Of a stretch of DNA of 64,000 nucleotides, positions 59,501 through 64,000 are shown one piece after another. A program made the translations under genes and the position numbers. Source of the DNA: Lycorma delicatula (Eukaryota; Arthropoda; Insecta; Hemiptera; Fulgoridae). The stretch covers positions 52,545,946-52,609,945 of the forward strand of contig NC_134465.1 in the NCBI RefSeq assembly GCF_047948215.1, written 5' to 3'. The notes beneath the pieces were generated by a model that did not search any database, was not told where the DNA came from, and was given only the letters and a program-made list of their open reading frames with translations. The stretch's first letter is position 1. Every line of letters begins with the position of its first letter.

Positions 59501-62500
59501 AATTTAAAAAGGGAAATGGATAGGGTAAATGTGGATATAGTAGGAATTAGTAAGGTTCGGTGGGAAGAGGAAGGCGACTTTTGGTCAGGTGATTTTAGAG
59601 TAATTAACTCGGCATCAAATAATGGGCAGGCAGGAGTAGGTTTCGTGATGAACAAGAAGATAGGGAGGAGAGCGGAGTATTTCAAGACGCATAGCGATAG
59701 AATCATTGTAATAAGGATAAAATCAAAACCTAAACCGACAACGATTGTTAACGTCTATATGCCTACAAGTGCCCATGATGATGATTAGGTAGAGTGTGTA
59801 TATGAAGAGATTGATGAAGCAATTAAACACGTAAAAGGAGATAAAAATTTAATAATAGTTGGAGATTGGAATGCAAGCATTGGAAAAGGCAAGGAAGGAA
59901 ATATAGTGGGTGAATTCGGGCTGGGCAAAAGGAACGAAAGAGGGGACCGACTTATAGAGTTTTGCACGAAGTATAATTTAGTAATTGCCAACACCCAATT
60001 TAAAAATCATAATAGAAGAATATACACTTGGAAAAAGCCAGGCGATACTGCAAGGTATCACATAGATTATATCATGGTTAAGCAAAGATTTAGAAATCAA
60101 CTCATTGACTGCAAAACTTACCCTGGAGCAGACATTGATAGCGTCCATAATTTGGTGATAATGAAATGTAGATTGGGGTTTAAAAACCTGAAGAAAAGGT
60201 GTCAGATGAATCTGTGGAATTTAGAGAAGCTTGAGGAAGAGGAGGTAAAGAAGATTTTTGAGGAGGACATCACAAGAGGTCTGAGTAAAAAAGATAAGGT
60301 AGAAAATGTAGAAGAAGAATGGGAGAATGTTAAAAAGGAAATTCTTAAATCAGCAGAAGCAAACTTAGGCGGAATAAAGAGAACTGGTAAAAAACCTTGG
60401 GTTTCAGACGATATATTGCAGCTGATGGATGAACGTAGAAAATATAAGAATGCTAGTGATGAAGAAAGTAAAAGGAACTATCGGCAATTAAGAAATGCTA
60501 TAAACAGGACGTGCAAACTGGCGAAAGAAGAGTGGATTAATGAAAAGTGTTCAAAAGTGGAAAGAAAAATGAACATTGGTAAAATAGACAGAGCATACAG
60601 GAAAGTTAAGTAAAATTTTGGGGTACATAAATTAAAATCTAATAATGTGTTAAACAAAGATGGTACACCAATATATAATACAAAAGGTAAAGTCGATAGA
60701 TGGGTGGAATATATTGAAGAGTTATACGGAGGAAATGAATTAGAAAATGGTGTTATAGAGGAAGAAGAGGAAGTTGAGGAGGATGAAATGGGAGAAACAA
60801 TACTGAGATCTGAATTTAAGAGAGCATTAAAAGATTTAAATGGCAGAAAGGCTCCTGGAATAGACAGAATACCTGTAGAATTACTGCGCAGTGCAGGTGA
60901 GGAAGCAATTGATAGATTATACAAACTGGTGTGTAATATTTATGAAAAAGGGGAATTTCCATCAGACTTCAAAAAAAGTGTTATAGTAATGATACCAAAG
61001 AAAGCAGGGGCAGATAAATGTGAAGAATACAGAACAATTAGTTTAACTAGTCATGCATCAAAAATCTTAACTAGAATTCTATACAGAAGAATTGAGAGGA
61101 GAGTGGAGGAAGTGTTAGGAGAAGACCAATTTGGTTTCAGGAAAAGTATAGGGACAAGGAAAGCAATTTTAGGCCTCAGATTAATAGTAGAAGGAAGATT
61201 AAAGAAAAACAAACCAACATACTTGGCGTTTATAGACCTAGAAAAGGCTTTTGATAACGTAGACTGGAATAAAATGTTCAGCATTTTAAAAAAATTAGGG
61301 TTCAAATACAGAGATAGAAGAACAATTGCTAACATGTACAGGAACCAAACAGCAACAGTAACAATTGAAGAACATAAGAAAGAAGCCGTAATAAGAAAGG
61401 GAGTCCGACAAGGATGTTCCCTATCTCCGTTACTTTTTTATCTTTACATGGAACTAGCAGTTAATGATGTTAACGAACAATTTAGATTCGGAGTAACAGT
61501 AAAAGGTGAAAAGATAAAAATGCTACAATTTGCTGATGATATAGTAATTCTAGCCGAGAGTAAAAAGGATTTAGAAGAAACAATGAACGGCATAGACGAA
61601 GTCCTACACAAGAACTATCGCATGAAAATAAACAAGAAGAAAACAAAAGTAATGAAATGTAGTAGAAATAACAAAGATGGACCACTGAATGTGAAAATAG
61701 GAGGAGAAAAGATTATGAAGGTAGAAGAATTTTGTTATTTGGGATGTAGAATTACTAAAGATGGACGAAGCAGGAGCGATATAAAATGCCGAATAGCACA
61801 AGCTAAACGAGCCTTCAGTAAGAAATATAATTTGTTTACATCAAAAATTAATTTAAATGTCGGGAAAAGATTTTTGAAAGTGTATGTTTGGAGTGTCGCT
61901 TTATATGGAAGTGAAACTTGGACGATCGGAGTATCTGAGAAGAAAAGGTTAGAAGCTTTTGAAATGTGGTGCTATAGGAGAATGTTAAAAATCAGATGGG
62001 TGGATAAAGTGACAAATGAAGAGGTATTGCGGCAAATAGATGAAGAAAGAAGCATTTGGAAAAATATAGTTAAAAGAAGAGACAGACTTATAGGCCACAT
62101 ACTAAGGCATCCTGGAATAGTCGCTTTGATATTGGAAGGACAGGTAGAAGGGAAAAATTGTGTAGGCAGGCCACGTTTGGAATATGTAAAACAAATTGTT
62201 AGGGATGTAGGATGTAGAGGGTATACTGAAATGAAACGATTAGCACTAGATAGGGAATCTTGGAGAGCTGCATCAAACCAGTCAAATGACTGAAGACAAA
62301 AAAAAAAATATTGTTTTTATAAATTTTTCTTACTGTATTCGATTCAGGTCAAAAACCATGAATAAACTCTAATTCTGTTGCTTAATTAACATCCTAAAAA
62401 TTTCAGTATGATCTCATTTCACCCAGGTAGCTGAAATCCAAACAAGATCTTTCACTAGCCATAAGTTGTAAATGATTTTAGTATGCATGTGAACTTTTTT

Positions 62501-63421
62501 CATTATTTTCACGAGTGGAACAGTTATGGAAGTAGCAGAAGAACTTCATGATACACTCTGTATATTTTGATAAGCTAGAACGTGTACTATTACAACACAC
62601 AAAAAGTCTATATAATATTATATAAATATAAAAGTCTATATAATATATTATAATAATTTAAGTGACTAAACTTAAAGCCATGATCTCATTGACGATAAAA
62701 ATAATAGAAATGGATGATTCTGGCTGTCTCCCAACTGCTACAATATTTTACACAATAAATCTACTAATTAAAAAAATAAATAAATTTAGAAATAAAAGAA
62801 CTGGATTATTGAGTTTGTTGGGTCAATGTTTGAGTCTATTAATAGTTTAGATATCCTTTCAACCCATGATCTATTTGATATTAAAAGGGTTAGAAATTAT
62901 GATAAAAACAGGCTTATTAATAAAAAAGACATTAAAGACATTGAAAATATTCTAAATAACAAATATATTGATCTCTGTGTCAGAGAGCATCGTCTGTCTT
63001 TTAAGTGCAGGTTCTGTGACGTCCAGGTCAGGCAAGGCATTTTTTACAATCTACAAAATCCAAAAATACAGAATAATAATATTATTCTAAATAAATCACT
63101 AAAGAACACATGGAAGAAAATTAAGCCAATACTGTTGTAATGTTGCAATGCAAAAGTAGAAAAATGTGACAATCGTACAGTTAACGAAAAAGTATCAAAT
63201 AACCAACCATACAAGCAGACACTGGTTCACATAAAAAATATTACAAATCAACTCTAAATTAAAAAAGAAAACAATATATAACATACATTAGGAAATGACT
63301 GCAGTACTTTTTCATCATGTGCACCCTTTTTCAAAGGACTAATAAAAGGTCCTTCTAAGTGAACACCTAATACTGCTGCACCTTCTTCACCACCCATTCG
63401 TTTCCTCAGTTTAGGAAGAAT
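34532..63421 (-). CDS. AMDHD2: N-acetylglucosamine-6-phosphate deacetylase, C-terminal 328 residues (six exons; 5' end beyond the window)
   Basis: AMDHD2 removes acetate from GlcNAc-6-phosphate to give glucosamine-6-phosphate, the catabolic and recycling arm of the cytosolic hexosamine pathway. Exons: 63421-63287, 57552-57417, 50622-50534, 44227-44092, 40845-40669 and 34845-34532 (stop), all GT/AG with consistent phases. The amidohydrolase TIM-barrel residues are visible: HLEGPFISP (metal Glu), GHTN and THLFN (metal His), [15 protein letters not shown] (substrate His) and VTDA (catalytic Asp), then NFGADADF near the C-terminus. The tail runs about 45 residues past the usual family end. The first quarter of the protein should lie to the right of the window. 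Confidence 0.95.
34975..35022. repeat. Perfect 18-bp-arm palindrome
   Basis: AGACTGGGAGTCTATAGC is followed after four bases by its complement GCTATAGACTCCCAGTCT. It lies in the last AMDHD2 intron, about 130 bases upstream of the last exon. Confidence 0.85.
35110..36085 (-). pseudogene. DDE transposase relic (PPRSPDL type)
   Basis: Collinear minus-strand pieces: [20 protein letters not shown] near 35990, [16 protein letters not shown] at about 35655-35605 (first Asp changed to the SDK context), [20 protein letters not shown] near 35530-35470, and [15 protein letters not shown] with KCIAVQG at 35285-35155. The segment with the other catalytic residues is lost or degenerate. Confidence 0.7.
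36880..37120 (+). pseudogene. Mariner transposase fragment
   Basis: Reads [26 protein letters not shown] and [15 protein letters not shown] in two frames, the segment between the first and second catalytic Asp of mariner. Confidence 0.5.
37334..37622 (-). repeat. tRNA-derived SINE (family 1)
   Basis: Minus-strand full-length copy: head CTACCGGGCTGGTCTAGTGG, B box GTTCAAATCCTAG, body and purine-rich tail at 37334. Confidence 0.85.
37790..38089. repeat. Unassigned repeat-like segment
   Basis: GC-richer block (CAGGCATTTGAGGGTCTGTC, CTCCAAGGGGGCTAGGGTCT) abutting the element that starts at 38090. Probably the 3' end of another transposon. Confidence 0.3.
38090..39945 (-). mobile_element. DDE element with ~543-bp terminal inverted repeats
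   Basis: TA-flanked; the ends are CAGAGTGTTTCTAAAATG on both sides. The arms 38090-38632 and 39403-39945 are inverted copies throughout. The 770-base core encodes minus-strand transposase C-terminal remnants ([15 protein letters not shown] near 39260, [17 protein letters not shown] near 38925-38885, [13 protein letters not shown] near 38790). Stops and deletions make it non-functional. Confidence 0.88.
40669..40845 (-). CDS. AMDHD2: AMDHD2 exon with catalytic VTDA
   Basis: Encodes [20 protein letters not shown] to [19 protein letters not shown] and KTSTG. VTDA carries the catalytic aspartate and GT.TL.GS is a family motif. Acceptor TGTTGCAG, donor GTAAAT. Confidence 0.95.
41614..42160 (+). 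pseudogene. Non-LTR reverse transcriptase fragment
   Basis: [20 protein letters not shown] holds the RT catalytic FADD. It is followed by [20 protein letters not shown], a frameshift near 41893, then [20 protein letters not shown] and a TGA before [17 protein letters not shown]. It is collinear with, but diverged from, the RT at 60.6-62.3 kb. It lies in an AMDHD2 intron, antisense. Confidence 0.85.
42420..43205. other. Homopolymer-rich AT sequence
   Basis: Contains (T)n, (A)n and a C run at 42617-42634. No feature supported. Confidence 0.5.
43206..43656 (-). repeat. 450-bp interspersed repeat, copy 2
   Basis: Inverted relative to the copy at 27251. Ends ACTTCCTTTACTTTGTACAA and GGAAGT, a perfect 8-bp hairpin; shares the AACTAGATGTTAC and TTGAGTTATGCAAGATA segments. 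Confidence 0.75.
44092..44227 (-). CDS. AMDHD2: AMDHD2 exon with HHRDPG and DGLHTHP
   Basis: Encodes [40 protein letters not shown] and RVKPEG. Contains the substrate-binding histidine motif. Acceptor ATTAAAG, donor GTATGC, ending in phase 1. Confidence 0.95.
44422..44565. repeat. Two adjacent palindromes
   Basis: First: ATGAAAACGGTACTGAAGTG facing CACTTCAGTACTGTTTTCAT at 44422-44466. Second: AGCCTAAATAAGTAGGAGCC and GAAGTAA facing TTACTTCGGCTC and its continuation at 44496-44565. They lie about 200-340 bases upstream of the AMDHD2 HHRDPG exon, in the intron. Confidence 0.8.
44589..44895 (-). repeat. tRNA-derived SINE (family 1), head truncated, internal duplication
   Basis: Family body and B-box region are present, but the A-box end is lost. 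A small internal amplification around 44757-44812 repeats TATTCAC/CAGTATCTAGTATTCA. Confidence 0.8.
44985..45245 (+). pseudogene. N-terminal fragment of a [11 protein letters not shown] transposase
   Basis: Reads [20 protein letters not shown], matching the family's W(V/I)xxFxETGSxxKK linker between its two HTH units. Confidence 0.5.
45950..47440 (+). mobile_element. Long-TIR DDE element, autonomous-type relic
   Basis: Collinear plus-strand transposase pieces: [12 protein letters not shown] near 46000, [37 protein letters not shown] near 46205-46260, [20 protein letters not shown] at 46555-46615, [14 protein letters not shown], and a C-terminal [13 protein letters not shown] near 46880. It is followed by a right-arm terminal repeat (47060-47340) homologous to the neighbouring foldback. 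Many frameshifts. Confidence 0.75.
47454..47600. repeat. (TG)n microsatellite
   Basis: About 45 TG units with minor interruptions. All open frames over it (poly Cys-Val, poly His-Thr) are artefacts. Confidence 0.97.
47621..48548. mobile_element. Non-autonomous long-TIR foldback
   Basis: TA-flanked, 928 bases. The ends are TCACAAAGTTCTCCC and its inverse GGGAGAACTTTGTGA. Inner segments also pair: AACTTTGTTAAACAGGTAAT near 47763 with the complement around 48205. No ORF. The arms are homologous to the terminal repeats of the 46-47.4 kb and 58.6-62.6 kb elements, the likely transposase sources. Confidence 0.8.
48560..48670 (-). repeat. Repeat tail with hammerhead-like core
   Basis: On the minus strand GACTGATGATGATGTGGGAT is followed by CCCATGAAAGTTGTC. 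This combines a CTGATGA box, a self-complementary stem and GAAA. See the copies at 53.5 and 55.2 kb. The extra bases before the stem make it non-canonical. Confidence 0.35.
48900..49164. mobile_element. Isolated terminal arm of a long-TIR element
   Basis: Homologous to the right arm of the 58.6-kb element: GATCAAAAACCATAAGGAAG, then TTTTAGTATGGTTTAATTTC, ending ATCACTCTG before TA. Confidence 0.6.
49484..49517. repeat. 16-bp-arm hairpin
   Basis: AACTTTCACAAATATT and AATATTTGTGAAAGTT separated by two bases. Confidence 0.8.
49690..50440 (+). pseudogene. DDE transposase relic (PPRSPDL type)
   Basis: Plus-strand pieces: [20 protein letters not shown] at 49710-49775, [14 protein letters not shown] near 49830-49860 (first Asp), [20 protein letters not shown] near 50090-50145. 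Matches the family DExRFxLNGH ... QDGAPPHYxxxVRxxLD pattern. Confidence 0.65.
50534..50622 (-). CDS. AMDHD2: AMDHD2 exon with GHTN and THLFN metal-binding histidines
   Basis: Encodes [20 protein letters not shown] and [10 protein letters not shown]. The donor was chosen as GTGAGT at 50533 and not the GTATGA seven codon positions earlier, because only the former keeps the frame into FHHRDPG and the family order THLFNxMxxFHHRDPG. Confidence 0.92.
50623..52173. other. AMDHD2 intron, AT-rich
   Basis: No exon or transposon recognised in about 1.5 kb. Confidence 0.4.
52174..53468 (-). mobile_element. [11 protein letters not shown] DNA transposon, disabled
   Basis: TA-flanked, with short inverted ends sharing GGGGCAGAA (left CATGAGCGGGGCAGAAAC, right inverted CTGGGTGGGGCAGAACAG). 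Minus-strand transposase in order: [20 protein letters not shown] (53211), [44 protein letters not shown] near 52880 (first Asp changed to Asn), VLQDYATAH near 52590 (second Asp) and a degenerate C-terminus. Multiple frameshifts. Confidence 0.8.
53488..53612 (-). repeat. Repeat tail, inverted copy A
   Basis: Inverted copy of 55222-55345. Contains CTGATGA (53597-53591) but GTAA where the other copy has GAAA. Confidence 0.75.
53627..54815 (+). mobile_element. Mariner element, complete ends, transposase broken
   Basis: 1189 bases, TA-flanked. The ends are CCAGGTGTGTAAATATGAAA and the inverse with CCGGAATTTT. Plus-strand pieces: [85 protein letters not shown] and ASDGQYFE. Several frameshifts. 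It sits between the two inverted repeat tails. Confidence 0.9.
54816..55221. other. AT-rich sequence between mariner and repeat tail
   Basis: Nothing recognised apart from (TA)n at 55195-55213. Confidence 0.4.
55222..55345 (+). repeat. Repeat tail, copy B, with hammerhead-like core
   Basis: CTGATGA at 55228-55234, a stem GCGAAT/ATTTGC (55236-55241 with 55245-55250) and GAAA at 55251-55254, followed by AATGAAATGAG and CTTAGGGTTGAT. One unpaired T lies between the box and the stem, unlike a textbook hammerhead. Head-to-head with 53488-53612. Confidence 0.6.
55430..56340 (+). mobile_element. LINE 3' end (RT C-terminal domain and 3' UTR)
   Basis: The 149-codon open frame 55472-55921 starts [20 protein letters not shown]. 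It continues [67 protein letters not shown] and FLKLLRRWL. This is the C-terminal region found after the RT in CR1/jockey-type polyproteins (LxYGIxxWGG, APxxYNxLPxxIK, FKxxLKxWL). A 3' UTR with a repeated TTAAGTTAAG tail follows. 5'-truncated; the remaining frame is intact. Confidence 0.8.
56440..56740. repeat. Unassigned interspersed repeat
   Basis: Contains the phrase CTTATATCTCCAGAACTACT then GGAACGATTTTGACCAAAGT, typical of dispersed insect elements. No ORF or boundaries. Confidence 0.4.
57417..57552 (-). CDS. AMDHD2: AMDHD2 exon (second visible)
   Basis: Encodes [34 protein letters not shown] and [17 protein letters not shown] is the family motif. Acceptor ATTTTAG, donor GTAAGT, ending in phase 1. 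Confidence 0.94.
57553..58619. other. AMDHD2 intron, AT-rich
   Basis: No exon or repeat recognised. Confidence 0.4.
58826..59212 (-). pseudogene. Transposase C-terminal segment ([10 protein letters not shown] type)
   Basis: 128 open codons with two of the catalytic blocks: [10 protein letters not shown] (Asp replaced by Asn at the second catalytic position) and [16 protein letters not shown] (third position, Asp replaced by Tyr in LTPLxF). Ends GSGTYYSIF. Confidence 0.8.
59351..59788 (+). pseudogene. Retrotransposon ORF part 1: AP-type endonuclease N-terminal half
   Basis: Reads [20 protein letters not shown], then [17 protein letters not shown] (endonuclease motif GxWNVRSL), [15 protein letters not shown] and a stop TAG at 59786 right after [12 protein letters not shown]. 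No ATG precedes the GAWNVRSL motif; the first in-frame Met is at about 59516. The stop probably replaces a Glu codon (GAG). Confidence 0.9.
59789..60613 (+). pseudogene. Retrotransposon ORF part 2: endonuclease C-terminal half and linker
   Basis: Same frame as part 1. [33 protein letters not shown] (GDWN motif), [34 protein letters not shown] (IDYI motif) and a lysine/glutamate-rich linker. Ends AYRKVK and TAA; the frame continues immediately as [17 protein letters not shown]. Confidence 0.9.
60614..62293 (+). pseudogene. Retrotransposon ORF part 3: reverse transcriptase and C-terminal domain
   Basis: Uninterrupted. RT motifs in order: [67 protein letters not shown] (catalytic Asp), [30 protein letters not shown] (catalytic FADD). 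After the [58 protein letters not shown] and [11 protein letters not shown] at the end. All catalytic residues are present. Confidence 0.93.
62575..63286 (+). other. AMDHD2 intron with an unassigned 104-codon ORF
   Basis: The frame 62826-63140 ([20 protein letters not shown] to [20 protein letters not shown]) is asparagine/lysine-rich with a CxxC pair. No family recognised and no splice or poly(A) context convinces; it may be chance in AT-rich DNA or a transposon fragment. Confidence 0.25.
63287..63421 (-). CDS. AMDHD2: AMDHD2 exon with HLEGPF metal site (first visible exon)
   Basis: 45 codons, [20 protein letters not shown], then [20 protein letters not shown] and QSFPN. HLEGPF is the metal-binding Glu motif and PLKKGAH the following family signature. 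Acceptor TTTTAAG, donor GTATGT; phase 0 at both ends. Confidence 0.94.
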
Positions 63422-63519
63422 CTTAAAATAACATAAAAATTTTACAATTATTAACTGATTACATAAACATAAATAAAATAACAATGGAACAAATAATAAA
63501 CAGATTAACAGTATAATTA

Positions 63520-63690
63520 CATCCTGATCCCGTAGGGGAAGACACCCTCCATGTGGCAGTTTCAGTCACCTGGCCACCTAGCCCTTATGGGTTTTACCAA
63601 AGGTCATCTTCTGAACCCTGACAAAAGGCTACTCTCAGCCTTGTTCTTGCCTCAGTCAGGATGCCTCTGATGCAAATGCCACATGTGGTA
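63520..63690. repeat. GC-rich island, probable transposon fragment
   Basis: About 170 bases of higher GC than the flanks (CCTCCATGTGGCAGTTTCAG, CCACCTAGCCCTTATGGGTT). No ORF. It lies in the AMDHD2 intron upstream of the first visible exon. Confidence 0.35.
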
Positions 63691-63699
63691 TTCCCATCG

Positions 63700-64000
63700 G
63701 TGTACTACTAGGAAATGAACTCTAACACAAAACACATCTACTTTGAGTTTTTAACAACACTGAGAGACATGAAGGAAATTAAATTAAAAATGCAAATACC
63801 TACCCAATAGGTTAGATGTTGAGTTCAATATGCAATCATAACATACACAAAACAAGAAATAAAAATAAACTTAAAAATAAAACAAAATAAGCAAAACACT
63901 ACAAAAACATCAAACCTTATAACATAAGAATAACAAAACCAAGACACAGGAATGACCAGGCAGAACCCTAAATCCCCTCGGTAATCTGTTCTCTTGCCAG
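63700..64000. other. Right edge, A-rich then unassigned
   Basis: A-rich to 63940, then a slightly GC-richer end. No AMDHD2 exon was recognised here, so the N-terminal exons must be beyond the window. Confidence 0.4.

Larger units (their letters stand above)
59359..62305 (+). mobile_element. Nearly intact non-LTR retrotransposon (endonuclease + RT)
   Basis: Flanked by a 13-bp target duplication AAATATTGTTTTT (59346-59358 and 62306-62318), with an A-tail at 62298-62308. One reading frame runs 59351-62293 (980 codons) with only two nonsense codons (TAG 59786, TAA 60611) and no frameshift. The 5' end carries two crossing helices (59364-59408). The clade is probably RTE-like by domain order and the NQS-type C-terminus; this was not tested by phylogeny. 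Confidence 0.93.
58620..62560 (-). mobile_element. Long-TIR DDE element, split by a nested non-LTR retrotransposon
   Basis: Ends AGAGTGAATCATGAAGTCCT (left) and, inverted, AGAGTGTATCATGAAGTTCT (right), each next to TA. The arms of about 235 bases are 58620-58860 and 62327-62560. The minus-strand transposase end at 59212-58826 has [24 protein letters not shown] and [20 protein letters not shown]. The N-terminal half is absent, so the element was already deleted before or around the insertion. Confidence 0.88.

Noticed and set aside
60478..60924. Minus-strand ORF of 148 codons
   Set aside because: Antisense to the retrotransposon ORF, serine/leucine-rich as expected from reversed lysine/glutamate codons.

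Overview
This is AT-rich eukaryotic DNA from an arthropod, almost certainly an insect. Evidence: two spliced, conserved animal genes with long introns, mariner and Tigger DNA transposons, tRNA-derived SINEs and non-LTR retrotransposons. The repeat mix (long-TIR elements with a [14 protein letters not shown] DDE transposase, and an endonuclease/RT element of the kind often annotated 'craniofacial development protein 2-like') fits a hemipteran, but that is an impression and not a proof. There is no prokaryotic gene organisation, CRISPR array, rRNA gene or convincing functional tRNA gene.

Two host genes are recognisable, both on the minus strand. (1) Integrator subunit 7 (INTS7): six exons from the start codon at 14368 down to 3555, giving the first 251 codons; the rest lies off the left edge. 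(2) AMDHD2, N-acetylglucosamine-6-phosphate deacetylase: six exons from 63421 down to the stop at 34532, about 328 C-terminal residues; the N-terminal exons lie off the right edge. All twelve exons have GT/AG junctions and phases that join without error.

Between the two genes, at 26.6-31.0 kb and in the same orientation, lies a second partial copy of INTS7. It holds diverged copies of exons 2 and 3 with their splice sites, open frames and in-frame deletions, plus an exon that continues the protein after exon 6 but carries an in-frame TGA. Intron sequence also aligns, so this is a DNA-level duplication that has decayed.

Nearly everything else is mobile DNA in introns and intergenic space. Mariners lie at 9-1260, 5540-6690, 10.1-10.6 kb, 17345-18641 (youngest), 31.2 kb, 33.6-34.1 kb, 36.9 kb and 53627-54815. 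A Tigger deletion derivative is at 20323-21508. At least nine relics of long-TIR DDE elements occur (8.3, 33.1, 35.1, 38.1, 45.0, 46.0-49.2, 49.7, 52.2 and 58.6 kb). A near-intact non-LTR retrotransposon (about 59359-62305, one frame with only two nonsense codons, 13-bp target duplication) sits inside the long-TIR element at 58620-62560. There is a candidate solo LTR, a large foldback, two tRNA-SINE families and several microsatellites.

The points I would check first are: (a) the 5' end of the nested retrotransposon, where two crossing helices (a pseudoknot) start within a few bases of the insertion junction and no ATG precedes the endonuclease domain; (b) hammerhead-like CTGATGA...GAAA motifs in repeat tails at 48.65, 53.6 and 55.2 kb; (c) the INTS7 partial copy; and (d) a small single-membrane-span ORF at 18993-19256 with its own poly(A) signal.
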